NCBI RefSeq assembly: GCF_015163715.1
Contig: NZ_JADDUM010000033.1
Coordinates: forward strand, 1 to 39,183
From: Pseudomonas cyclaminis
GTDB lineage: Bacteria > Pseudomonadota > Gammaproteobacteria > Pseudomonadales > Pseudomonadaceae
Direction of reading: 5' to 3'
Length of the DNA stretch: 39,183 nt
The position numbers and the translations under genes are program-made. A model generated the notes under the pieces. That model made no database searches and had not been told where the DNA came from. It was given only the letters and a program-made list of their open reading frames with translations. Numbering within the stretch: position 1 is the stretch's first letter; every line of letters starts with the position of its first letter. Positions 1-9,409 of this stretch are shown piece by piece.

Positions 1-735
1 CGACCTGCTCGGCGGCAAACTGCACGCCGCCCTGCTCGAAGAAGTGGACAACCTGAGCCTGCAACCGACGTACAGTCGCGCATCGGCCAGGTCCACGGGC
101 AACGCGCAGCGGCGAGTCAGGATTTTTTCGCACGGGTGGCCGAGAAGTTTCGTGCGCAGCAAGACCTGATCGCCGGCCTGCCGCAGTACCGCGACAGCGT
201 GCTGGCACTATTGGACAAGCTGAGCTTCAGTGATGAGGCGACGGCATTGGAAGTCGGGCCTGGGGATGGCGGTTTTCTGCCGGAGCTGGCGCGCCGCTTT
301 CATCAGGTGACCGCGCTGGACAACAGCCCGGCAATGCTCGAACTGGCGCGACAGCTGTGCGAGCGTGAATCGCTGGGCAATGTGACCCTGCAACTGGCTG
401 ACGCCTTGAGCGGCACGCTGATCAAGGCCGACTGCGTGGTGCTGAACATGGTCTTGCACCATTTCGCCGCCCCCGCCGACGCCTTAAAGCAAATGGCCGG
501 GTTGCTGCACCCCGGCGGTAGCCTGTTGGTTACGGATTTATGCAGCCACAACCAGAATTGGGCCAGGGAGGCCTGCGGTGATCTCTGGTTGGGTTTTGAA
601 CAGGACGATCTGGCCCGTTGGGCCACCGCTGCGGGGCTCGTTCCCGGGGAAAGCCTCTATGTAGGCTTACGTAATGGTTTCCAGATCCAGGTTCGCCATT
701 TTCAGCGACCGGCTGGCGACACTCACCATCGGTAA
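1..735 (+). pseudogene. SahR-like ArsR-family regulator fused to a SAM methyltransferase, 5' partial and frameshifted
   Basis: The window opens inside this gene. Bases 2-61 read DLLGGKLHAALLEEVDNLSL in frame 2, which fits the end of an ArsR winged-helix domain. From base 64 the protein continues in frame 1 (TDVQSRIGQVHGQRAAASQDFFARVAEKF...) to the stop at 733-735, so one base appears to be missing near 62, most simply a C in a CC pair. The rest is a class I SAM-dependent methyltransferase fold with motif I as LEVGPGDGGFLPEL. ArsR-methyltransferase fusions next to metK or ahcY match SahR, a known SAH-responsive repressor of methionine-cycle genes in Proteobacteria. The SahR assignment is inferred from architecture and position. 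The gap to metK is only 18 bp, so the two are probably co-transcribed. Confidence 0.75.
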
Positions 736-753
736 TATCAGGAAAACATCGAG

Positions 754-1944
754 ATGAGCGAATACTCCCTTTTCACCTCCGAGTCCGTGTCTGAAGGGCA
801 TCCGGACAAAATCGCCGACCAGATTTCTGATGCGGTGCTGGACGCCATCATTGCTGAAGACAAGTTCGCCCGTGTGGCGTGCGAGACTCTGGTGAAAACC
901 GGTGTAGCGATCATCGCTGGCGAAGTGACTACCACCGCCTGGGTTGACCTGGAGCAGATCGTCCGTGACGTGATCACCGACATCGGCTACACCAGCTCCG
1001 ACGTCGGCTTCGACGGCGCGACCTGCGGTGTGATGAACATCATCGGCAAGCAGTCCCCGGACATCAACCAGGGTGTCGACCGTGCCAAGCCGGAAGACCA
1101 GGGTGCCGGTGACCAAGGCCTGATGTTCGGCTACGCCAGCAACGAAACTGAAGTGCTGATGCCAGCACCGATCACCTTCTCGCACCAGCTCGTGCAACGT
1201 CAGGCCGAAGCGCGTAAATCCGGCCTGCTGCCTTGGCTGCGCCCGGACGCCAAGTCCCAGGTGACCTGCCGCTACGAAGGCGGCAAGGTGGTGGGTATCG
1301 ACGCTGTCGTACTGTCGACCCAGCACAACCCTGACGTGTCCTACGCCGACCTGCGTGAAGGCGTGATGGAACTGATCGTCAAGCACGTACTGCCGGCCGA
1401 ACTGCTGAGCAAAGACACCCAGTTCCACATCAACCCGACTGGCCAGTTCATCATCGGTGGCCCGGTGGGCGACTGCGGCCTGACCGGTCGCAAGATCATC
1501 GTCGACAGCTACGGCGGCATGGCCCGTCACGGCGGCGGCGCGTTCTCCGGTAAAGACCCGTCCAAGGTTGACCGTTCGGCCGCCTACGCCGGTCGTTACG
1601 TGGCCAAGAACATCGTTGCGGCCGGCCTGGCCGAGCGTTGCGAGATTCAGGTGTCCTACGCCATTGGTGTGGCCCAGCCTACGTCGATCTCGCTGAATAC
1701 CTTCGGCACCGGCAAGATCAGCGACGACAAGATCGTCAAGTTGGTGCGTGAGATCTTCGACCTGCGCCCTTACGCGATCACCACCATGCTCGACCTGCTG
1801 CATCCGATGTACCAGGAAACCGCAGCCTACGGCCACTTCGGTCGTACCCCTGCGCAGAAGACTGTCGGCGACGACACCTTCACCACTTTCACCTGGGAAA
1901 AAACCGACCGCGCCAACGACCTGCGCACCGCCGCAGGCCTGTAA
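754..1944 (+). CDS. metK: S-adenosylmethionine synthetase
   Basis: MetK joins ATP and methionine to make SAM, the main cellular methyl donor, in the cytoplasm as a tetramer. The 396-residue length is normal for the family. Signature segments are visible: [13 protein letters not shown] near the N-terminus (ATP and metal binding), [12 protein letters not shown] (family signature 1) and [19 protein letters not shown] (family signature 2 with phosphate-binding lysine). The ATG at 754 has a purine-rich stretch (AGGAAAA) 10-15 bases upstream. The gene follows the SahR-like regulator by 18 bp and ends at a strong intrinsic terminator. No SAM riboswitch is recognisable upstream, so control is more likely by the SahR-like protein or a promoter inside that gene. 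Confidence 0.98.
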   Translation: MSEYSLFTSESVSEGHPDKIADQISDAVLDAIIAEDKFARVACETLVKTGVAIIAGEVTTTAWVDLEQIVRDVITDIGYTSSDVGFDGATCGVMNIIGKQSPDINQGVDRAKPEDQGAGDQGLMFGYASNETEVLMPAPITFSHQLVQRQAEARKSGLLPWLRPDAKSQVTCRYEGGKVVGIDAVVLSTQHNPDVSYADLREGVMELIVKHVLPAELLSKDTQFHINPTGQFIIGGPVGDCGLTGRKIIVDSYGGMARHGGGAFSGKDPSKVDRSAAYAGRYVAKNIVAAGLAERCEIQVSYAIGVAQPTSISLNTFGTGKISDDKIVKLVREIFDLRPYAITTMLDLLHPMYQETAAYGHFGRTPAQKTVGDDTFTTFTWEKTDRANDLRTAAGL

Positions 1945-1964
1945 GCACGCGTTGCACCTGAAAG

Positions 1965-1994
1965 CCCTGCCGGGTTCGCCCGGCGGGGTTTTTT
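1965..1994 (+). terminator. Intrinsic terminator of metK
   Basis: A 10-bp GC-rich stem (CCCTGCCGGG with CCCGGCGGGG, one G-T pair) closes a TTCG tetraloop and is followed directly by six T residues. Confidence 0.93.
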
Positions 1995-2035
1995 ATGGCC
2001 TGCGCGACCCCCTTCACATTTTTTGGATCCAAACC

Positions 2036-2064
2036 TTGCAGGCCCAATGATGGCCCTCTAGAAT
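2036..2064 (+). promoter_or_regulatory. Probable sigma-70 promoter for the small exported protein gene
   Basis: TTGCAG at 2036-2041 and TAGAAT at 2059-2064 are separated by 17 bases, a good sigma-70 arrangement. It lies between the metK terminator and the gene starting at 2159, leaving a leader of about 85 nt. Confidence 0.55.
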
Positions 2065-2158
2065 CCGCGCCCTCTCGGGCCCTCTACCTTATTTGGATAT
2101 TGCCCTGCGCCAGCCCGGGATAGACACGTGCACAGGCAATCGAACATTGAGGTTTTTC

Positions 2159-2509
2159 ATGCGCATCTCCACGCTCGCCCCTGCTGCCCTTCTGCTCAGC
2201 CTGTTCGCTCTGCCGGCCCACGCCGCGGACCTGAGCGCACTGAGTGGCGCCCTGACCTCCCAGCTGGGTGGCGGCAACTCCGGCGACTGCCAAAAGCAAG
2301 CCGCAGACCTGCAAACCAAGATCGATGCGGCCGAAGCCAGCAAAGACACTTTGAAAGTGAAGGCCTTCAAAGCGGCGCAAGACCAGATCAACAAAGGTTG
2401 TGACAAACTTTCCGAGGCCCAGGCCAAAGCCGACGCCAAGCAGCAAACCCAAGAGGCCAAGGCCGATAAGCCGGATGCAGTCAAAGCCTTGGGCGGTCTG
2501 TTCAAGTAA
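2159..2509 (+). CDS. Small exported helical protein, function unknown
   Basis: This 116-residue protein starts at ATG 2159. The open frame extends further upstream, but a Sec signal peptide (MRISTLAPAALLLSLFALPAHA, likely cut after AHA) begins here. The mature part has two cysteines (GDCQ and KGCDK) that could form a periplasmic disulfide, separated by a charged helical stretch rich in Lys, Ala and Asp. It ends in a Lys/Gln/Ala-rich tail. General make-up resembles the DUF1090 protein encoded at 4336, though I cannot assign it to that family with confidence. It lies between the metK terminator and ligB and has its own terminator, so it is probably monocistronic. Confidence 0.8.
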   Translation: MRISTLAPAALLLSLFALPAHAADLSALSGALTSQLGGGNSGDCQKQAADLQTKIDAAEASKDTLKVKAFKAAQDQINKGCDKLSEAQAKADAKQQTQEAKADKPDAVKALGGLFK

Positions 2510-2525
2510 GCAGAAACACCCCGTA

Positions 2526-2553
2526 AAAAGCCCCGCACTGCCGGGGCTTTTTT
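2526..2553 (+). terminator. Intrinsic terminator after the small exported protein
   Basis: AAAAGCCCCG and CGGGGCTTTT form a stem around CACTGC, followed by a T run, 17 bases after the stop codon at 2509. Confidence 0.9.
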
Positions 2554-2574
2554 GTGGCCATGAGGTTCATTTAG

Positions 2575-4269
<1,695 letters not shown>

Positions 4270-4335
4270 ACCCCACCCAGCCACCCTTAAACCACCGCAG
4301 AATTCACCCTGCACTTTGCGACCCTGGAGCTCCAC

Positions 4336-4731
4336 ATGAAATTCCTCGCCCCTTTTGCCCTGCTGACCGTCGCAAGCTTCATGGCCACGCCACTGCTGGC
4401 CGCTGAAGAAGCCCCCCAACTCACCGGCTGCGCCGCCAAGCGCCAAGCCATCAGCACCCAGATCGAACAAGCCAAGGCCCACGGCAACAGCGCCCAACAG
4501 GCCGGCCTGGAAAAAGCCTTGAGCGAAGTCACCGCCAACTGCACCGATGCCTCGTTGAGGAAAGAGCGGGAAAACAAGGTGCTCGACGCCAAGCACGAGG
4601 TCAGCCGCCGTCAGGCCGACCTCGACAAGGCGATGAAAAAAGGCGACTCAGAGAAGATCAACAAACGTAAGGACAAACTCGCCGAGTCCCGCAAGGAACT
4701 GCAGGACGCCGTGGAAGAACTCGACCAGTAA
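4336..4731 (+). CDS. DUF1090 (YqjC-like) periplasmic protein
   Basis: This 131-residue protein starts with a signal peptide (MKFLAPFALLTVASFMATPLLA). The mature chain matches the DUF1090 pattern: a conserved GCAAKRQAISTQIEQAKAHGN segment, a second Cys in TANCTD, then a long charged coiled coil (LRKERENKVLDAKHEVSRRQADLDKAMKKGD). Members such as E. coli YqjC are exported and of unknown role. An AGGAG-like ribosome site (TGGAGCTCC) precedes the ATG. It sits 66 bp after ligB in the same direction and may be read through from it. It converges with the cytochrome gene, whose stop is only 6 bp away. Confidence 0.88.
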   Translation: MKFLAPFALLTVASFMATPLLAAEEAPQLTGCAAKRQAISTQIEQAKAHGNSAQQAGLEKALSEVTANCTDASLRKERENKVLDAKHEVSRRQADLDKAMKKGDSEKINKRKDKLAESRKELQDAVEELDQ

Positions 4732-4737
4732 AACCGG

Positions 4738-5187
4738 TCAGTGGTCACGAAACTGTTTATGGCAGGCACTGCAGGCGTCTTCGACTTTCTGTACGGCCGG
4801 CGAAAGGTTACTGGCCTTGTAGGGCTGCACCTGGCTGGCGATCACCAACTCACCGGTGGCCGCTTGCAGGTCGCGAGCCAATTGCTGGAATTGCGCCTGT
4901 TTTTGCCACACATCATCCTTGGCGCTGGTGTGGTCTTGCTCGCGCACGCTCGGAAAATGCTTCCATGGTTCATGGGACAACGCATCGAGCTTGACCGCGC
5001 CCTCGGCGAATTTCGCGCCGTCGAACGGAATGCGTCCGCGCAACATGCCGCCCAGGTCTTCGCCGGTCTTGAGCATCTGCTTGAAGATCGCCTTGCGCTG
5101 GCCCAGGGGCGAATTCGGATCGACGCCGCCGCAGGCAGACACTGCCAGGCAGGCCAACAGTACAACCGTCATTTTTTTAAAAGTCAT
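4738..5187 (-). CDS. Cytochrome c' (class II) family lipoprotein
   Basis: This 149-residue protein carries one c-type haem site, CSACHKQF, seven residues from the C-terminus. That placement, after a four-helix-bundle sequence, marks class II cytochromes (cytochrome c' and c-556). The N-terminus MTFKKMTVVLLACLAVSACGG has a lipobox (VSAC), so the mature protein should be lipid-anchored through Cys19 and face the periplasm. Class II cytochromes bind small ligands such as NO or serve as low-potential electron carriers; which applies here cannot be read from sequence. It is transcribed away from mltA across a 128-bp shared upstream region. Confidence 0.88.
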   Translation of the reverse strand: MTFKKMTVVLLACLAVSACGGVDPNSPLGQRKAIFKQMLKTGEDLGGMLRGRIPFDGAKFAEGAVKLDALSHEPWKHFPSVREQDHTSAKDDVWQKQAQFQQLARDLQAATGELVIASQVQPYKASNLSPAVQKVEDACSACHKQFRDH

Positions 5188-5315
5188 GGTGGCTCAGGGT
5201 CACGGGAAACGGCGGCCAGTATCCTCGCCCCGCCCGCAAAGACCAATAGCCCTATTAATAATAAGGGTTGCCCAAGAGCGCCAAGGCGCGGGCAATCGTT
5301 TCAGGAAATACGTGT
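5188..5315. promoter_or_regulatory. Divergent upstream region of the cytochrome c' gene and mltA
   Basis: This 128-bp gap must drive both genes. It contains a short AT-rich near-palindrome, CCCTATTAATAATAAGGG at about 5251-5268, in an otherwise GC-rich stretch. This is a plausible -10 region or operator. No clear -35 match was found. Confidence 0.4.
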
Positions 5316-6512
5316 ATGAGTCTCATGTTGAAACCCTGGAGCCGCCGTCTGGCGTGGGCTCTGCCGATGATTGCGCTGCTGGCCGGCTGCGACGCAGGCA
5401 AGAACACCGGTAAAGACACAGCTAAAGATGAAGCAGCCAAACCCCATGCCGTTGCCACTTACGTCAGCGCCCCCTGGGAAGCGCTGCCGACGGTATCCGA
5501 CAGCGACCTGCTGGCCGGCTTTGAATCCTGGCGCAGTGCTTGCCAACGCCTCAAGGCCGACCCTGTATGGGGCGCGACCTGCGCGGCGGCAGCCAGCGTG
5601 CCGGGCAATGCCGTAGCGGTGCGCGGCTTTCTCAAGGAGCGCCTGGATGTGTTCGGCCTGCGCTCGGCAGACAACACCCCCAACGGCTTGATCACCGGCT
5701 ACTACGAACCGGTCTACCCCGGCAGCCTGACCAAGACCGCCACCGCCCATGTGCCGGTGTATGGCGTGCCGGATGACCTGATCATCGTCAACCTGGAAAG
5801 CATCTACCCGGAACTCAAGGGCAAGCGTCTGCGCGGTCGCCTGGAAGGCCGCGTGCTCAAGCCTTACGACGATGCCAGCGCCATCAACGGCCAAGGCTCC
5901 AGCGCCAAGCCGATTGCCTGGTTGACCCAGCCGATGGACCTGCAATTCCTGCAGATCCAGGGCTCGGGGCGCATTCAACTCAAAGACGGGCGTCAACTGC
6001 GCGTCGGTTACGGCGACCAGAACGGCTACCCCTACCGCCCTATCGGCCGCTGGCTGGTGGAGCAGGGCGAGTTGAAGAAAGAAGACGTGACCATGGGCGC
6101 CATCAGTGCCTGGGCCAAGGCGCACCCGGAGCGAATCCCGGAGTTGCTGGCAAGCAACCCCAGCTACGTGTTCTTCAGCGCCCGCCCCGACAGCAACGAA
6201 GGCCCGCGTGGCTCGCTGAATGTGCCGTTGACCGCCGGCTACAGCGTGGCGGTGGATCGCAAGGTGATTCCGCTGGGCAGCTTGTTGTGGCTGTCGACCA
6301 CCAAGCCTGACGGCACGCCGTTGGCACGTCCGGTTGCGGCGCAGGATACGGGAGGTGCAATCACTGGCGAAGTGCGTGCGGACTTGTTCTGGGGCACCGG
6401 CGATGCGGCGGGGGAACTGGCCGGGAATATGAAGCAGCAAGGGCAAATCTGGATGTTGTGGCCCAAGGGCGCGGCGTTGCCACAGGTCCCGGATGCACCG
6501 AGTGGAACCTGA
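5316..6512 (+). CDS. mltA: Membrane-bound lytic murein transglycosylase A
   Basis: MltA cuts peptidoglycan glycan strands between MurNAc and GlcNAc, leaving 1,6-anhydro ends. The 398-residue reading from ATG 5316 begins MSLMLKPWSRRLAWALPMIALLAGC, a lipoprotein signal with Cys25 as lipid anchor; a longer upstream frame is open but would bury this signal. Family landmarks are TGYYEPVYPGS, the MDLQFLQIQGSGRIQL barrel segment, and the C-terminal AAQDTGGAITGEVRADLFWGTG, whose Asp corresponds to the catalytic aspartate of E. coli MltA. A ribosome site TCAGGAAA lies upstream. The enzyme should sit on the inner face of the outer membrane. Confidence 0.96.
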   Translation: MSLMLKPWSRRLAWALPMIALLAGCDAGKNTGKDTAKDEAAKPHAVATYVSAPWEALPTVSDSDLLAGFESWRSACQRLKADPVWGATCAAAASVPGNAVAVRGFLKERLDVFGLRSADNTPNGLITGYYEPVYPGSLTKTATAHVPVYGVPDDLIIVNLESIYPELKGKRLRGRLEGRVLKPYDDASAINGQGSSAKPIAWLTQPMDLQFLQIQGSGRIQLKDGRQLRVGYGDQNGYPYRPIGRWLVEQGELKKEDVTMGAISAWAKAHPERIPELLASNPSYVFFSARPDSNEGPRGSLNVPLTAGYSVAVDRKVIPLGSLLWLSTTKPDGTPLARPVAAQDTGGAITGEVRADLFWGTGDAAGELAGNMKQQGQIWMLWPKGAALPQVPDAPSGT

Positions 6513-6552
6513 CAGACGCTGACAACCAACGGTGAAACGAGGCTTATTGTGA

Positions 6553-6586
6553 TGAGCGGGCTTCTGTGGTGAATGGGGCCCGCTCA
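6553..6586 (+). terminator. Stem-loop downstream of mltA
   Basis: TGAGCGGGC (6553-6561) and GCCCGCTCA (6578-6586) form a perfect 9-bp stem with a 16-nt loop, 41 bp after mltA. There is no T run, so it may be a Rho-independent-like structure of either strand or an mRNA 3' end protector. Confidence 0.5.
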
Positions 6587-6625
6587 CCACAACCAACCCG
6601 CTCCCCAATGGGTGCATGTCAGGCC

Positions 6626-7012
6626 CTAGATCGAGACAAAGAAGAAACTCGCAATCAACGCCATGCCCACAGTCCACACCACCGAACGCATTATTGCCCA
6701 GTCGGCCAGGTAGCAAATGATGTACAGCAGGCGGCTGGTGATAAACAGCACGGCCAACACATTGATGGTCACCAACTCGGCCGTACCGGCCAGATGCGCG
6801 ATTATCACCGCCGCCGCAAACGCCGGGGTGACTTCAAAGCCGTTGAGTTGCGCACTGTGGGCACGCTTGGCAACCCCTTGCAGGGTGTCCAGGAAAGCAC
6901 GCGGGTCGTGATTCTGCCGAGGCCCGAACTTGCCCTGGCTGAACTTGGCCACACCTGTACACAGGTAAGGCAGAAAAATTGCGATCAACACACACCAGAA
7001 AGCGACCGTCAT
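6626..7012 (-). CDS. MAPEG-family membrane protein
   Basis: This 128-residue protein has four predicted membrane helices and the MAPEG pattern: an N-terminal helix, a charged loop with FGPRQNHDPRAFL and LQGVAKRAHSAQLNGFE (including the conserved Arg, Ala and N-x-x-E element), then three further helices ending in VVWTVGMALIASFFFVSI. MAPEG proteins in eicosanoid and glutathione metabolism use this core; the bacterial forms are mostly uncharacterised. ATG 7012 is preferred over the GTG three bases earlier because AAGGAATG lies at good distance. It is divergent from the antiporter gene and converges with mltA. Confidence 0.85.
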   Translation of the reverse strand: MTVAFWCVLIAIFLPYLCTGVAKFSQGKFGPRQNHDPRAFLDTLQGVAKRAHSAQLNGFEVTPAFAAAVIIAHLAGTAELVTINVLAVLFITSRLLYIICYLADWAIMRSVVWTVGMALIASFFFVSI

Positions 7013-7015
7013 CAC

Positions 7016-7197
7016 TCATTCCTTTTGTAGTTTTAAACAGCGATTAGAGTTTTAGCACTAAACATACCAAACCGCACTTACCCGCTAAGAGCCGCCGCGC
7101 ACCAAAAGGTTCTATCGGGCGCCGTGCAACCTCACACCGCTGCTGCGGTCCATCCCCCCACTCATCACTGATCTTCCTCCCACTCCAAGGACCCCGG
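7016..7197. promoter_or_regulatory. Divergent upstream region of the MAPEG and antiporter genes
   Basis: This 182-bp gap is AT-rich near the MAPEG side. It contains the near-palindrome TTTAGCACTAAA at 7051-7062. It must hold promoters for both genes, but I see no strong -35/-10 pair. Confidence 0.35.
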
Positions 7198-8457
7198 ATG
7201 CTTGAACTTGTCGCCGCCTTCATTTGCCTCACCACCCTGCTCACCTATGTGAACTTCCGCTTTATCGGCCTGCCGCCCACCATCGGCGTCATGGTCACGG
7301 CCCTGCTGTTTTCCCTGATCCTGCAAGGCCTGAGCGTGCTCGGCTACCCCGGCCTTGAGGAGCGTATCCAGCAACTGATCGGCCAGATCGACTTCGGCGA
7401 CTTGCTGATGAACTGGATGCTGTCGTTCCTGCTGTTCGCCGGTGCCTTGCACGTCAACCTCAGCGACCTGCGCAGCTACCGCTGGCCCATCGGCCTGCTG
7501 GCAACCTTCGGCGTGCTGATCGCCACGGTAGTGATCGGCAGCCTGGCGTACTACATCTTTGCCCTGTTCGGCTGGCACGTGAGTTTCCTCTACTGCCTCC
7601 TGTTCGGCGCGTTGATCTCGCCCACCGACCCGATTGCGGTGTTGGGTGTGCTGCGTACTGCCAATGCGTCGAAACCGCTTAAAACCACCATCGTCGGCGA
7701 GTCACTGTTCAACGACGGCACGGCGGTGGTGGTCTTTACCGTCCTGCTGGGTATCGCGCAATTGGGCGAGACGCCTACCGTGGGCGCCACCGCCATGCTG
7801 TTCGTCCATGAAGCGGTTGGCGGCGTGGTGTTCGGCGGGCTGATCGGCTACCTGGTGTACCTGATGATCAAGAGCATCGAACAACACCAGATCGAAGTCA
7901 TGCTGACCCTGGCCCTGGTGATCGGCGGCTCGGCGATGGCCACAGAGCTGCACGTCTCTGCACCGATTGCGATGGTGGTGGCCGGGCTGATCATCGGCAA
8001 CCTGGGGCGCAAGCTGGCGATGAACGACATGACCCGGCGCTACCTGGACGGTTTCTGGGAATTGCTCGACGACATGCTCAACGCCTTGCTGTTTGCGCTG
8101 ATCGGCATGGAACTGCTGCTGTTGCCGTTCAACTGGCTGCACGTGTTTGCGGCCAGTTTGCTCGCAGTGGCGATCCTGCTTTCGCGCCTGCTGACCGTGG
8201 CCCCGGCGATCCTGCTGCTGCGCCGCTGGCGCACGGTGCCCCGCGGCACCATTCGTATCCTGACCTGGGGCGGCTTGCGCGGCGGGGTTTCGGTGGCATT
8301 GGCGTTGGCCCTGCCACTGGGCCCGGAGCGCGACTTGCTGCTGAGCATCACCTACATCGTGGTGCTGTCCTCGATACTGTTGCAGGGGTTGAGCATCGGC
8401 AAGCTGGTCAAGCGCGTGACCCGGGACGAGCCCCAGGCCACGCCTGACGCTCACTGA
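7198..8457 (+). CDS. CPA1-family sodium:proton antiporter
   Basis: This 419-residue polytopic protein has about 12 hydrophobic segments. Transport-site motifs of the CPA1 family are present: SPTDPIAVLGVL with the Asp-Pro pair, and GESLFNDGTAVVVF with the FNDG signature. These should exchange Na+ or K+ for protons across the inner membrane for pH and salt balance. There is no long C-terminal regulatory domain, so it is a short NhaP/YjcE-like form. The start at ATG 7198 gives an immediate membrane helix. The stop overlaps the stop of the convergent channel gene by 7 bp. Confidence 0.92.
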   Translation: MLELVAAFICLTTLLTYVNFRFIGLPPTIGVMVTALLFSLILQGLSVLGYPGLEERIQQLIGQIDFGDLLMNWMLSFLLFAGALHVNLSDLRSYRWPIGLLATFGVLIATVVIGSLAYYIFALFGWHVSFLYCLLFGALISPTDPIAVLGVLRTANASKPLKTTIVGESLFNDGTAVVVFTVLLGIAQLGETPTVGATAMLFVHEAVGGVVFGGLIGYLVYLMIKSIEQHQIEVMLTLALVIGGSAMATELHVSAPIAMVVAGLIIGNLGRKLAMNDMTRRYLDGFWELLDDMLNALLFALIGMELLLLPFNWLHVFAASLLAVAILLSRLLTVAPAILLLRRWRTVPRGTIRILTWGGLRGGVSVALALALPLGPERDLLLSITYIVVLSSILLQGLSIGKLVKRVTRDEPQATPDAH

Positions 8458-9338
8458 TCCTGGTCGATAGGCTGCGGATGCCTTGGGTCCGCAGCCTTCT
8501 TGCCCGGCAGACTGCCTTCGCTGCGAATCTGCGCATGGCTGATCAAGGCAAAGATAAAGCTGCCCCCGATGATGTTGCCGGCCAGTGTCGGGCCGGCAAA
8601 CACCAGCCAGAAATCCTTCCACGGCAGCTCGCCGGCAAACACCAGATAAGACACTTCTGCCGAACCCACCACGATATGGGTGAAATCCCCCAGCGCCATC
8701 AGATACGTGATCAGGATAATGATCCACATCTTGGCGCTTTCCATCGATGGAATCATCCACACCATAGTGGCGATCATCCAGCCGGAGACGATGCCCTTGG
8801 CGAACATCTGGCCGGGGTCGTTTTCCATGATCTTGCGCCCGATCTCCAGGAAGGCCATGTCGGTCTTGGTATCGAAGATCGGCAGGTGCAGCATCACATA
8901 GGCCACCAACAGGGTGCCGCAGAGGTTGCCGACCAGCACCACTGACCACAGCCGAAGCAGACGCCCGGCATTGGCCAGCGTTGGCTTGCTCATGACCGGC
9001 AGCACGGCGGTAAGCGTGTTTTCGGTGAACAGTTGCTGGCGCGCAAGAATCACCGCCAGAAAGCCCGCACAGTAGCCGAAGCTGGCAATCACCTTGAATG
9101 CTTCACCCTCGGGCAGGCGTGAATTGAGCAGACCCATGGCCATCAGCGACAGGCCCATGGTCAACCCGGCGGCCAATGCCGACCACCACAAGGCGGCCAC
9201 ACTGCGCTCCAGTTCCTGGTCCCCCTGGGTGCGGATGATTTCATGCAGCACCGCTGCACGGGGTGGCTGGTTCTTGTCCACATCCTGCTGCTCTTCCTGC
9301 GACAGGTTGGGAGTTTTGCCGTCTTCGTGTATGGCCAT
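8451..9338 (-). CDS. Formate/nitrite transporter (FNT) family protein
   Basis: This 295-residue protein has a hydrophilic N-terminal tail of about 45 residues (MAIHEDGKTPNLSQEEQQDVDKNQPP...), then six hydrophobic segments. It shows FNT features: a first helix with WWSALAAGLTMGLSLMAMGLL, the LFTENTLTAVLPVMSK loop after helix 2, and GSAEVSYLVFAGELPWKDF with a following GNIIGGSFIFALISHAQ helix. The tail and length resemble E. coli YfdC more than FocA or NirC, so the transported anion is uncertain. The gene lies 71 bp downstream of the patatin gene in the same direction, and ends against the antiporter gene. Confidence 0.87.
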   Translation of the reverse strand: MAIHEDGKTPNLSQEEQQDVDKNQPPRAAVLHEIIRTQGDQELERSVAALWWSALAAGLTMGLSLMAMGLLNSRLPEGEAFKVIASFGYCAGFLAVILARQQLFTENTLTAVLPVMSKPTLANAGRLLRLWSVVLVGNLCGTLLVAYVMLHLPIFDTKTDMAFLEIGRKIMENDPGQMFAKGIVSGWMIATMVWMIPSMESAKMWIIILITYLMALGDFTHIVVGSAEVSYLVFAGELPWKDFWLVFAGPTLAGNIIGGSFIFALISHAQIRSEGSLPGKKAADPRHPQPIDQDQ

Positions 9339-9409
9339 GATGGTCCAGAGTCCAAGGGGTGCCTGTAGCTACGACACGTCCCAGCGATGGCTGTTCAGTG
9401 GCCAGGTCA

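Noticed and set aside
736..753. A SAM riboswitch before metK
   Set aside because: Only 18 bp separates metK from the upstream gene, too short for any known SAM aptamer, and no aptamer pattern is seen within the upstream gene.
667..1836. A 389-codon open frame opposite metK
   Set aside because: It mirrors the codon positions of metK, has the His/Val/Asp-rich make-up typical of antisense frames in GC-rich genes, and resembles no family.
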